A stretch of 64,000 nt of DNA. It comes from Halanaerobium kushneri (GTDB taxonomy: Bacteria; Bacillota; Halanaerobiia; Halanaerobiales; Halanaerobiaceae). The notes below the pieces were generated by a model that was not told the DNA's origin, did not search any database, and worked only from the letters and a program-made list of their open reading frames with translations. The stretch spans positions 62,001-126,000 of the forward strand of contig NZ_FTNC01000008.1 in NCBI RefSeq assembly GCF_900156285.1. Reading direction: 5' to 3'. Every line of letters starts with the position of its first letter. The first letter of the stretch is position 1. Of the stretch, positions 17,737-25,827 are shown one piece after another. A program made the position numbers and the translations under genes.

Positions 17737-20094
17737 ATGAAATTTACAGAAGGATACTGGCACAGAAGTGAGAGATCAAATCCAGTTTATGCCGCTCAGG
17801 CCTATAAGATTGAAAAAATAAAAAATGGTATGCGGGTGGTTGCCCCTGAGAAAAAAATTGAGTCACGAGCTGATGCTCTTAATGTGGGGACAATAACTGT
17901 AGAATTTACCTCTACTGCTAAAAATATTATTAGTGTTAGAAGCTATCATCATCAGGGTTATGAAGTAAAGGATGTCGAATTTGATAAAAATACTGACCCT
18001 CAGCCTGTAGAAGTAGAAATCAATGAAAAAGAAGCTTTAATGAAAGTCAATGAAATAACCATAAGAATTGATCGAGAGCATTGGAATTATCAGTTTGAAG
18101 CTGAAGGAGAAATATTAACTTCCTGTGGCTTTAGAAATTTAGGTTATATGCGCTACGATAGGGAAATTTCTTCAATGCTGCCCGGAGACAACTATCTGAA
18201 GGCAGATTATGATCCTTATATGCTGACAGAATTATCTCTGGCTCCTGGTGAATGTGTATATGGACTGGGAGAACGCTTTACTGCTTTTGTCAAAAACGGT
18301 CAGGTAGTAGAAACCTGGAATGAGGATGGAGGAACTTCTTCTCAGGTAGCATATAAGAGCATCCCTTTTTATATGACCAGCCGCGGTTATGGAATTTTAG
18401 TCGATCACGCAGATAATGTTTCCTTTGAGGTGGCAAGTGAGAAAGTGGAATATGTAGGATTTTCTGTTCCGGGAGAAGAGCTGAGATATCAATTTATCTA
18501 CGGTAAAAATAACAAAGAAGTTCTGAGCAATTATACAGCTTTAACCGGCAGACCAGCTTTACCGCCTGCCTGGTCATTTGGACTCTGGCTTTCTACTTCT
18601 TTTACTACTGATTATGATGAAGAAACAACGACCTCCTTTATCCAGGGGATGAGAGATAGAGATATTCCCCTGGATGTATTCCATTTTGACTGTTTTTGGA
18701 TGGAAGAGCTGAACTGGACAAATTTAGAGTGGGATCAGAGAATTTTCCCTGATCCGGAAGCAATGCTTAAACGCTATCACGAAAAAGGATTAAAAATTTC
18801 AGTCTGGATTAATCCCTATCTTGCCCAGGGAACAGAAATGTTTAAAGAAGCACAAGAATATGGTTATTTATTGAGCCGAAAAGATGGAAAGGGTGTTAAA
18901 CAGATTGATAATTGGCAGCCCGGGATGGCTCTGGTTGATTTTACCAATCAGGAAGCTGCCGAATGGTTTCAGGGGAATTTAAAACATTTACTTGATATGG
19001 GAGTGGATTGCTTTAAAACTGATTTTGGTGAAAGAATCCCGGTAGATGTAGAGTATTATGATGGTTCCAAACCAGAAGCAATGCATAATTATTATACTCA
19101 CTTATATAATAGGGCTGTTTTTGAAGTTTTAGAAGAAGTTAAGGGAAAAGAAGAAGCTGTTTTATTTGCCCGTAGTGCTACAGCTGGTGGTCAGCAGTTT
19201 CCTGTTCACTGGGGAGGAGATAGCACAGCCAGCTATGCTTCGATGGCAGAGACTTTAAGAGGAGGATTATCTTTTGCCATGTCAGGATTTTCGTTCTGGT
19301 CCCATGATATTGGTGGTTTTGAAAGGACAACCAATCCGGATTTATATAAGCGCTGGGTGCAATTTGGTCTGCTTTCTACCCACAGCCGCCTGCATGGTTC
19401 TGAGTCTTATAGAGTTCCCTGGAATTTTGACGAGGAATCAGTTGAAATTTTAAAGAAATTTACTAAATTAAAAATGACTCTGATGCCTTATCTTTATTCA
19501 ATGTCAGTAAAGGCTAAAGAATCTGGGATTCCGGTAATGAGACCTATGGTGCTGGAATTCGAAAGAGATCCAGCTGTCAAATATCTTGATATGCAGTATA
19601 TGCTGGGGGATTCATTACTGGTGGCCCCTATTTTTAACAAAGCTGGCAGCGCCGAATATTATTTGCCAGCAGGAAGCTGGACTCATTATCTTACGGGAGA
19701 GGTTAAAGAAGGTGGCCGCTGGTATCAGGAAAAATATGATTATAATTCACTACCTCTTTATGTCAGAGAAAATACTATCCTTCCGGTGGGAAGCAGAAAT
19801 GATAGGGCAGAATATAACTATCAAAATGACTTAACTTTGAAGCTTTATCAGCTGCAAAATAATAGAAAGGCTGAAGTCGAAATTCCAGATATTTACGGTA
19901 AAATAGCTCTAAAAGTTGAAGCCAGTAAAGAAAAAGATAGAATAATAATTAAAATCTCTAAATTAGCTGAAAATCTAAAAATAAAAATTTACGACTTTAA
20001 TGAATTTAAAGCTGTAAATGGAGCAGAAGCAGAAATAGAAGCTAATATTTTAAAGCTATCAGCGTTAGAAAAAGAAGTTGAAATTAGATTATAA
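17737..20094 (+). CDS. yicI: Alpha-xylosidase, YicI type (GH31)
   Basis: The 785-residue product aligns by eye with E. coli YicI along its length: YGLGERFTAFVKNGQ, GGTSSQVAYKSIPFYMTSRG, GRPALPPAWSFGLWLSTSFT, VFHFDCFWME and the nucleophile motif CFKTDFGERIPVDVEYYDGS (Asp429). The acid/base is in PVHWGGDSTASYASM (Asp495). Family members remove non-reducing alpha-xylosyl residues, as from isoprimeverose or xyloglucan oligosaccharides, in the cytoplasm. It closes the GH127-GH31-ABC locus, 122 bases after the last permease, with TGGAGG before the ATG and a strong terminator behind. The C-terminal beta-sandwich appears complete. Confidence 0.93.
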   Translation: MKFTEGYWHRSERSNPVYAAQAYKIEKIKNGMRVVAPEKKIESRADALNVGTITVEFTSTAKNIISVRSYHHQGYEVKDVEFDKNTDPQPVEVEINEKEALMKVNEITIRIDREHWNYQFEAEGEILTSCGFRNLGYMRYDREISSMLPGDNYLKADYDPYMLTELSLAPGECVYGLGERFTAFVKNGQVVETWNEDGGTSSQVAYKSIPFYMTSRGYGILVDHADNVSFEVASEKVEYVGFSVPGEELRYQFIYGKNNKEVLSNYTALTGRPALPPAWSFGLWLSTSFTTDYDEETTTSFIQGMRDRDIPLDVFHFDCFWMEELNWTNLEWDQRIFPDPEAMLKRYHEKGLKISVWINPYLAQGTEMFKEAQEYGYLLSRKDGKGVKQIDNWQPGMALVDFTNQEAAEWFQGNLKHLLDMGVDCFKTDFGERIPVDVEYYDGSKPEAMHNYYTHLYNRAVFEVLEEVKGKEEAVLFARSATAGGQQFPVHWGGDSTASYASMAETLRGGLSFAMSGFSFWSHDIGGFERTTNPDLYKRWVQFGLLSTHSRLHGSESYRVPWNFDEESVEILKKFTKLKMTLMPYLYSMSVKAKESGIPVMRPMVLEFERDPAVKYLDMQYMLGDSLLVAPIFNKAGSAEYYLPAGSWTHYLTGEVKEGGRWYQEKYDYNSLPLYVRENTILPVGSRNDRAEYNYQNDLTLKLYQLQNNRKAEVEIPDIYGKIALKVEASKEKDRIIIKISKLAENLKIKIYDFNEFKAVNGAEAEIEANILKLSALEKEVEIRL

Positions 20095-20109
20095 GAACTT
20101 TATTTTTTG

Positions 20110-20142
20110 AATGGCAGTTTCTTCTGAAGCTGTCATTTTTTT
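20110..20142 (+). terminator. Rho-independent terminator after yicI
   Basis: ATGGCAGTTTC pairs with GAAGCTGTCAT around a TTCT loop (11 base pairs, two wobbles), followed by seven T. Its stem closely resembles that of the hairpin at 39018-39049. Confidence 0.88.
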
Positions 20143-20150
20143 ATGTATTA

Positions 20151-20159
20151 TGATATAAT
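20151..20159 (+). promoter_or_regulatory. Extended -10 promoter element before the GGDEF gene
   Basis: TGATATAAT fits the extended -10 form TGn-TATAAT and lies just downstream of the yicI terminator, 65 bases before the GGDEF start. No good -35 box is visible, as is common for extended -10 promoters. Confidence 0.45.
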
Positions 20160-20223
20160 TAAAAAAATTAGTAACTAATCTTAATTAACTTATAATAAAT
20201 AGTTGACAGAGGGAGTAATAGTT

Positions 20224-21303
20224 ATGGAGAAAGCACCTTTAACAAGAGAAAGTCTTGAAAATAAGATATTTAAGACCATCTTATTGTTTGGCTTAATTAT
20301 TTCTCTGCTGAACATAGTTATTAATTCTTTAATTGGTTTCAGTCTGATAATAAATTTCAAATGGATGGTTATGGCTGGACTCTCATTTTTAATTCTGAGC
20401 TTTATTAAAAAAGAATCATTTAATATTTTTAAATTAAAATTAAGCTATTATCTCTTTTTAATTTTTCTTTTTCTACCATTTTCCTGGTTTCAGTCAGGAG
20501 GAAGTAAGAATAACAGTCTTTCTTATATATTCCTTATTTTAATTTCAATTACTTTTTTGTTTAAGAAACCCGGACTTAGAAACAATCTAGTTTTTAGTCT
20601 GATTTCAGTATTCATGCTAATGTTTACACTTTCACATTATTTTCCCGAACTTTTAATCACTCATAGTGAAAAGGCTCAATTTTTTGATAAATTGATTCAG
20701 ACTCCAATTGTATTATCAGCTTCCTATCTTTTGCTGCTGCAGTTTGCTAATGCTTATAATCAGGAGAAAAGTAAGCTGGGACTTTCAACTAAAAAGTTAA
20801 GACTGGCTAACAAAAAGTTGAAAAATCTGGCTAATCGTGACTCACTAACTCAAAAATATAATAGGCGAGCATTTGATCGGGAAATTAGAAATATTTTCAA
20901 AGAGCAGCTGCATTTAAAAAAAAGTATTACATTAATTTTATTTGATATAGATAATTTTAAAGATATCAATGATAATTTTGGTCATGATATTGGAGATGAA
21001 GTGCTGGTTACACTTGCTGATAAATTGGAAAAAATAATGCCTGCCCAGAGCATGATTTCTCGCTGGGGTGGAGATGAATTTGCCGTAATCTGCTATAAAA
21101 GTGAAATAGAAGCTCAGAGCTTACTTGACAAATATTATAAAGAAATTGAAGATCTGGGTGATGAACGGGGAATTAAAATAACTGTTAGTGCTGGTTTAAG
21201 TAGATTGCAAAAGGGAGATCAGGTCAAGACACTTTTTAAAAGGGTTGATGATATTTTATATCAATCTAAAAAAGAAGGTAAAGCACAATATAAATTGGCT
21301 TAA
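20224..21303 (+). CDS. Membrane-bound diguanylate cyclase (GGDEF domain)
   Basis: This 359-residue protein has about six hydrophobic segments in residues 15-175, a short helical linker, and a GGDEF domain from about residue 200 to the end. The active-site loop is SRWGGDEFAVICY, with LILFDIDNFKDINDNFGHD and VSAGLSRL as flanking motifs. All catalytic features are present, so it should make cyclic di-GMP from GTP. The position of the usual RxxD inhibitory site reads PAQS, so product inhibition through that site is unlikely. ATG 20224 follows GAGGGAG by eight bases and is preferred to TTG 20203. It is monocistronic between two terminated sugar operons. The signal sensed is unknown. Confidence 0.9.
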   Translation: MEKAPLTRESLENKIFKTILLFGLIISLLNIVINSLIGFSLIINFKWMVMAGLSFLILSFIKKESFNIFKLKLSYYLFLIFLFLPFSWFQSGGSKNNSLSYIFLILISITFLFKKPGLRNNLVFSLISVFMLMFTLSHYFPELLITHSEKAQFFDKLIQTPIVLSASYLLLLQFANAYNQEKSKLGLSTKKLRLANKKLKNLANRDSLTQKYNRRAFDREIRNIFKEQLHLKKSITLILFDIDNFKDINDNFGHDIGDEVLVTLADKLEKIMPAQSMISRWGGDEFAVICYKSEIEAQSLLDKYYKEIEDLGDERGIKITVSAGLSRLQKGDQVKTLFKRVDDILYQSKKEGKAQYKLA

Positions 21304-21371
21304 ATTAAGAGAAATCAGGGAACAAAAATATTTTTAAAAAATGTTTTTTTCTCAATTGTTAGAAAATTCGT

Positions 21372-21400
21372 TTGACAAAATAAATACCATATACTATACT
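21372..21400 (+). promoter_or_regulatory. Strong sigma-A promoter of the second LacI gene
   Basis: TTGACA (21372-21377) and TATACT (21395-21400) are separated by exactly 17 bases. The operator at 21414-21425 lies just past the expected start of transcription. Confidence 0.85.
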
Positions 21401-21413
21401 AATATTAGTTTTT

Positions 21414-21425
21414 GGGATCGCTCCC
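21414..21425. promoter_or_regulatory. Putative LacI operator A (GGGA-N4-TCCC)
   Basis: GGGATCGCTCCC is centred about 13 bases after the predicted transcription start of the LacI gene. A second copy of the same pattern (22554-22565) lies before the phosphorylase operon, which supports autoregulation plus operon control by this regulator. Confidence 0.75.
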
Positions 21426-21467
21426 GGCTATTAACTAAATCCTTTTAGTTGAGAAGTGAGGTTACAA

Positions 21468-22496
21468 ATGAAAAATAAAAATATTGATATTTATAAAATT
21501 GCAGAATTAGCTGGAGTTTCAAAAAGTACTGTTTCCAGAGTAATCAACGATAAAGCTGGGGTTAAAGCCTCAACACGCGAAAAAGTTGCGCAGGTGATTA
21601 AAGATTTAAATTATAAACCAAATAGTTCTGCCAAGGGTCTTGCCAGTAAAAAAACACATACGATTGGCCTTGTAATTTCCGATATTACAGATCCCTTTTT
21701 TGCAATGTTTGTAAAAGGGGCAGAAAAAAAGGCTATGGAAGCTAATTATAATATGATGCTAGCCAACAGTCACTGGGTAGTTGAGGAAGAGTTAAAATGT
21801 ATTCAGATGTTTGAAGAAGGTAGGGTTGATGGCATTTTAATGATCAGTGGTGGAAGTGAAGAAAAGCTGGATAATTATTTAGATAATCTGGCAAGTAATA
21901 ATTTGGATATTGTAGTAGTTGATAGAAAGATAAAAAATGAAAATATTCCAAAACTGAATTCTGATAATTTCGATGCTGGATATCGGGCAACAAAGTACTT
22001 AATAGATCTGGGTCACACCAAAATTGCCCATATTAAGGGAGAGGATATTGCTTCTTCCCATGCATCCAGGGACAGAGTGGCAGGTTATGAGAAAGCGCTT
22101 TCCGAAGCTGGAATTAAAGAAAAAATTATTTATCCTGGTTTTTTTGCTCGTAAAAAAGCATATCAGGTAACGAAAAAATTAATAACTGAACATTCAGAGG
22201 TAACTGCTATTTTTTATTCCTCAGATATGATGGCGATTGGGGGGCTTAAAGCTTTAAAGAATATGGGATTGAGAGTTCCAGAAGATATTTCTATTATTGG
22301 AATAGATGGCATAGAAATGTCCGCCTTAATGGATCCACCAATAACTACTCTATCTCAACCAGCTTTTGAGATGGGATATCAGGGTATGGAGAAGTTAATT
22401 AATAAATTAGAAAATGAGATTAATAACTCTCATTCTGAAGATTTAATCTTTCAGATGGAATTAATAGAAAGAGCTTCTACTAAAAAATTAAATTAA
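21468..22496 (+). CDS. LacI-family transcriptional regulator of the phosphorylase operon
   Basis: This 342-residue protein has a canonical LacI helix-turn-helix (IYKIAELAGVSKSTVSRVIN), the hinge LNYKPNSSAKGLASKKT, and a full effector domain (TIGLVISDITDPFFAMFVKG through to the C-terminal PPITTLSQPAFEMGYQGMEK). ATG 21468 has GTGAGG six bases upstream and is preferred to GTG 21456. The strong promoter and operator upstream, and the matching operator before the GH94 gene, point to a repressor of both units. The effector is probably a glucose-containing disaccharide or oligosaccharide, by inference from the downstream enzymes. Confidence 0.92.
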   Translation: MKNKNIDIYKIAELAGVSKSTVSRVINDKAGVKASTREKVAQVIKDLNYKPNSSAKGLASKKTHTIGLVISDITDPFFAMFVKGAEKKAMEANYNMMLANSHWVVEEELKCIQMFEEGRVDGILMISGGSEEKLDNYLDNLASNNLDIVVVDRKIKNENIPKLNSDNFDAGYRATKYLIDLGHTKIAHIKGEDIASSHASRDRVAGYEKALSEAGIKEKIIYPGFFARKKAYQVTKKLITEHSEVTAIFYSSDMMAIGGLKALKNMGLRVPEDISIIGIDGIEMSALMDPPITTLSQPAFEMGYQGMEKLINKLENEINNSHSEDLIFQMELIERASTKKLN

Positions 22497-22508
22497 TATG
22501 GAATAATA

Positions 22509-22545
22509 TATAATTTTACTGCAAAAAAGTAAAATTATATTTTTA
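22509..22545 (+). terminator. AT-rich hairpin terminator after the LacI gene
   Basis: A perfect 12-base-pair inverted repeat, TATAATTTTACT (22509-22520) with AGTAAAATTATA (22528-22539), is followed by a T run. It separates the regulator from the phosphorylase operon. Confidence 0.75.
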
Positions 22546-22553
22546 ATAAATTT

Positions 22554-22565
22554 GGGAGCATTCCC
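22554..22565. promoter_or_regulatory. Putative LacI operator B (GGGA-N4-TCCC)
   Basis: GGGAGCATTCCC shares the arms of operator A and a similar flank (TTTGGGA...TCCCG). It lies about 100 bases before the GH94 start. The promoter it controls is not obvious, since no clean -35/-10 pair is visible nearby. Confidence 0.72.
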
Positions 22566-22665
22566 GAAAAGCATTTAGTTAATAACACAAATCATAGAAG
22601 TTTTGATGATAGGATAAAAAGAGGCTTAAGTTAAGATAATATTTTTATAAAGGTAGGGTTTAAAA

Positions 22666-25344
22666 ATGAGAAAACTGGATAAATGGAAATTTATCGGTGA
22701 CAATGGAGAATTTAAAGTTGAAAATATTGACCAGAGCACTTACTTATATTTTCCCCTGGCAAATGAAGCAGAAATGATGTCGGCAATCACACCACGTCTG
22801 CACGGAGACATCAAGACGGGGCAGAACACCTTTGCAATGAGACCGGTATCTTTAGAGGACCTGCACAATACCAAATCTGCCAGAAACTTCTGGTTAAAAA
22901 TTAATGACCAGCATGTCTGGTCAGCTGCAGGTAATTCTGCCGCTCAATTCTCAAACCAATTTAGTGATGAAGCTGAAGAGGATGTTGAGCTGGAAGCGGG
23001 TCTGCTCTGGCATAAAATTACCAGATCAAACTCGAAATTAAATGTGCAGTCAGAGATCACAAATTTTGTTCCTACTAATTCGGATACAGTAGAATTGATG
23101 CGGGTTAAGATTAAAAATACTGGTGCTGAGGAATTAAAAATTGAGCCAACAGCGGCAGTACCAATTTACGGACGTTCAGCTGATAACTTAAGAGATCACC
23201 GCCATGTAACTTCACTTTTACACAGAACTAAGACTATAGAAAGTGGAGTTGTTGTTAAACCGACTCTTTCTTTTGATGAGCGGGGACACAAGCAGAACGA
23301 GGTTTCTTATGCTGTTTTAGGTGGAGATGAAAATGGAAAAGCTCCAGCAGGATTTTTTCCAGTGCTGGAAGATTATATTGGTGATGGTGGTAATTTAGAG
23401 TGGCCGGAAGCTGTTGTAAAGAGTCTGGATAATTATCTGGCAGCCGGAGAAGAAATAGATGGCTATGAAACAGTTGGTGCTTTAAGGTTTGATGAAGTTA
23501 CTCTTAAAGCAGGGGAAGAGATTTCCTATGTTTTAGCAGTAGCTATTGCAGAAGAAGATATTGATTTTGATCAGCTGGCAGCTAAATACTGCAGCGGAGA
23601 TAAATTTGAGAAATACCTGACAGAAAACAGGGATTACTGGCAGCAAAAACTTGCTGTAGTTGACTTTGACTCTGCCGATCAGGAATTTGACCAGTGGATG
23701 AAGTGGGTAACCCTGCAGCCTATTTTACGAAGAATTTACGGCTGTTCTTTTTTACCCAGTCATGACTATGGACGCGGTGGACGCGGCTGGAGAGATTTAT
23801 GGCAGGACTGTCTGGCACTGCTTTTAATGGAGCCGGAGCCGGTAAGCGATTTATTATACAATAACTTTTCTGGAGTTCGAATTGACGGCAGTAATGCAAC
23901 TATAATCGGATCAGAGCCGGGAGAATTTAAGGCTGATCGAAATGATATCAAAAGAGTCTGGATGGATCACGGTGCCTGGCCTCTTTTGACAACGAAATTA
24001 TATATTGATCAGAGCGGAGATTTAGAATTTTTGTTAAAAGAACAGAGTTATTTTGAAGCGGGCAGTGAACTTAAAGATAAAAATGATGAGATTTATCAGG
24101 GAAGTGTAATTGAGCATTTTCTGGTTCAGCACCTAACTCACTTTTTTGATGTAGGAGAACATAATAACTTCCTGCTTAAAAATGGTGACTGGAATGACGG
24201 CCTCGACATGGCGGAAAATAAAGGTGAAAGTGTAGCCTTTACGGCCCTTTACGGAAGCAATCTGCTTGAGCTGGCTGAACTTTTAAAGGCCCTGGCTGCA
24301 GAAAAATCAATTGAAAAGATTGACTTAGCCGAAGAACTGAGTATTCTGCTCGATACAATAGAAAGAGATTTTAATTATCAGTCAGTTGACTATAAAAGGG
24401 AAGTTTTAAGTGATTATCGCCGCACCTGTAAGCAGGGAATTAGCGGCCGCAAAATAGAAATTACTTTAACTGATCTGATCAGTGACTTAGAAAGCAAAGG
24501 GCAGTCTATTTTTGATCATTTAAATAAAAATGAATGGATTGAAACAGAAGCCGGAGATAAATTTTATAACGGTTATTATGATGACGACGGTCAGCGACTG
24601 GAAGGCGACCATCCTAAAGGAGTTAGAATGACTCTTACCGGACAGGTATTCCCGGTAATGGCAGGTGCAGCAGATGAGGATCAAATTCAGCAGGTTGTGG
24701 ATTCAGCCGATAAATATCTTAAAGATTTAAGTGTTGGCGGTTATCGACTAAATACTGATTTTAAAGAACTTAAGACGAATCTGGGCCGCTTATTTGGTTT
24801 TGCCTATGGCCACAAAGAAAATGGAGCAATGTTCAGCCATATGGCAGTAATGTACAGTAACGCTCTCTATAAACAGGGCTTTGCTGAGGCAGGTCACAAA
24901 GTAATTGATTATATCTATCAGCACTGCAGAGATTTTGATACAAGCAGAACTTACCCCGGTATTCCTGAGTATATTAATCAGCGGGGAAGGGGAATGTATC
25001 CCTATCTAACAGGTAGTGCCAGCTGGTTACTTTTAACAGTAGTAACACAGATTTTTGGTGTCAGGGGTGAACTGGGTAATTTAATTATTGATCCTAAATT
25101 ACTTAAATCTCACTTTGATGATCAGGGTGAAGCTGCAGTGAAAACTATTTTTGCTGACAAACTTTTAAATATTACTTATTTAAATACAAATCAGCTTGAA
25201 GCAGCTGAATATCAGGTTCAGGAAGTTAAAATTAATGGTCAGGCTGTAGGTTTTGAAAACAAAAGCAGAGCTGCAGTTATTGAGCGCAGTTTAATTGCTG
25301 ACAGCGGAGAAGAAGAACTAAAAATAGAAGTAGTTTTGAGTTAA
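22666..25344 (+). CDS. GH94 disaccharide phosphorylase, laminaribiose phosphorylase-like
   Basis: This 892-residue protein has GH94 architecture: N-terminal beta-sandwich (about residues 1-300), helical linker and (alpha/alpha)6 catalytic barrel. The catalytic acid lies in LKNGDWNDGLDMAE (Asp511). Other family features are GRGGRGWRDLWQDCLALLL and KRVWMDHGAWPLLTTKLYID. It is longer than cellobiose or chitobiose phosphorylases (about 800 residues) and closer in length and in the GDWNDGLDMAE motif to laminaribiose phosphorylases, as I recall them. It would release alpha-glucose-1-phosphate from a beta-glucoside without hydrolysis. No signal peptide is present. It is the first gene of an operon with a cupin and a giant phosphorylase. 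The precise linkage is not proven. Confidence 0.82.
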   Translation: MRKLDKWKFIGDNGEFKVENIDQSTYLYFPLANEAEMMSAITPRLHGDIKTGQNTFAMRPVSLEDLHNTKSARNFWLKINDQHVWSAAGNSAAQFSNQFSDEAEEDVELEAGLLWHKITRSNSKLNVQSEITNFVPTNSDTVELMRVKIKNTGAEELKIEPTAAVPIYGRSADNLRDHRHVTSLLHRTKTIESGVVVKPTLSFDERGHKQNEVSYAVLGGDENGKAPAGFFPVLEDYIGDGGNLEWPEAVVKSLDNYLAAGEEIDGYETVGALRFDEVTLKAGEEISYVLAVAIAEEDIDFDQLAAKYCSGDKFEKYLTENRDYWQQKLAVVDFDSADQEFDQWMKWVTLQPILRRIYGCSFLPSHDYGRGGRGWRDLWQDCLALLLMEPEPVSDLLYNNFSGVRIDGSNATIIGSEPGEFKADRNDIKRVWMDHGAWPLLTTKLYIDQSGDLEFLLKEQSYFEAGSELKDKNDEIYQGSVIEHFLVQHLTHFFDVGEHNNFLLKNGDWNDGLDMAENKGESVAFTALYGSNLLELAELLKALAAEKSIEKIDLAEELSILLDTIERDFNYQSVDYKREVLSDYRRTCKQGISGRKIEITLTDLISDLESKGQSIFDHLNKNEWIETEAGDKFYNGYYDDDGQRLEGDHPKGVRMTLTGQVFPVMAGAADEDQIQQVVDSADKYLKDLSVGGYRLNTDFKELKTNLGRLFGFAYGHKENGAMFSHMAVMYSNALYKQGFAEAGHKVIDYIYQHCRDFDTSRTYPGIPEYINQRGRGMYPYLTGSASWLLLTVVTQIFGVRGELGNLIIDPKLLKSHFDDQGEAAVKTIFADKLLNITYLNTNQLEAAEYQVQEVKINGQAVGFENKSRAAVIERSLIADSGEEELKIEVVLS

Positions 25345-25371
25345 AAATTAATTCAACAGGAAAGTGATAAT

Positions 25372-25794
25372 ATGAGAAAAAGAGAAGAATTAATTGAAAT
25401 TAAAAGCTATACAGAAGAAGGATATCAGCCGGTTATTGATTTTAATAGCTGGCGGGTAGCTGTTTTAAACTACTGTGAGGAGCTGCTGGTAGAAAATATA
25501 GATAAGATGCAGAAACACAATCAGACTGACGAAGTTTTTATTCTGCTTAAAGGAGAATGTACTCTTTTTCTGGCTGAAGGAGAAGAAGAGATTGAGAATA
25601 TTTATGCTCAAAAAATGGAGCCCTTTAAGCTCTATAATATAAAAAAATCTGTCTGGCATACCCATACGCTGAGTAAAGAGGCGATGGTTTTAATAGTAGA
25701 AAATCAGGATACGGATCTCAGTAATTCTCCCGAAATTGATTTAAATCAGAATCAGCAGCAGCGTTTAGTAGAACTCAGTCAGAGTCTTTCTTAG
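25372..25794 (+). CDS. Small cupin-domain protein
   Basis: This 140-residue protein folds as a single cupin barrel. The first motif region is MQKHNQTDEVFILLKGECTL and the second is NIKKSVWHTHTLSKEAMVLI, with plausible metal ligands His, Glu and His. It lies in a tight operon, 27 bases after the GH94 gene and 33 bases before the large phosphorylase. Cupins of this kind can be isomerases, mutarotase-like enzymes or sugar binders. Its conserved place between two phosphorylases suggests it handles the same sugar, for example an anomer or an oxidised end, but no specific activity can be read from the sequence. Confidence 0.75.
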   Translation: MRKREELIEIKSYTEEGYQPVIDFNSWRVAVLNYCEELLVENIDKMQKHNQTDEVFILLKGECTLFLAEGEEEIENIYAQKMEPFKLYNIKKSVWHTHTLSKEAMVLIVENQDTDLSNSPEIDLNQNQQQRLVELSQSLS

Positions 25795-25827
25795 CTTTTA
25801 ACAAAGGCAAATCGTGCAGGAGGTTAA

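Noticed and set aside
23766-23951. Minus-strand open frame inside the GH94 gene
   Set aside because: It is a shadow of strongly conserved GH94 coding sequence, with no start signal or motif.
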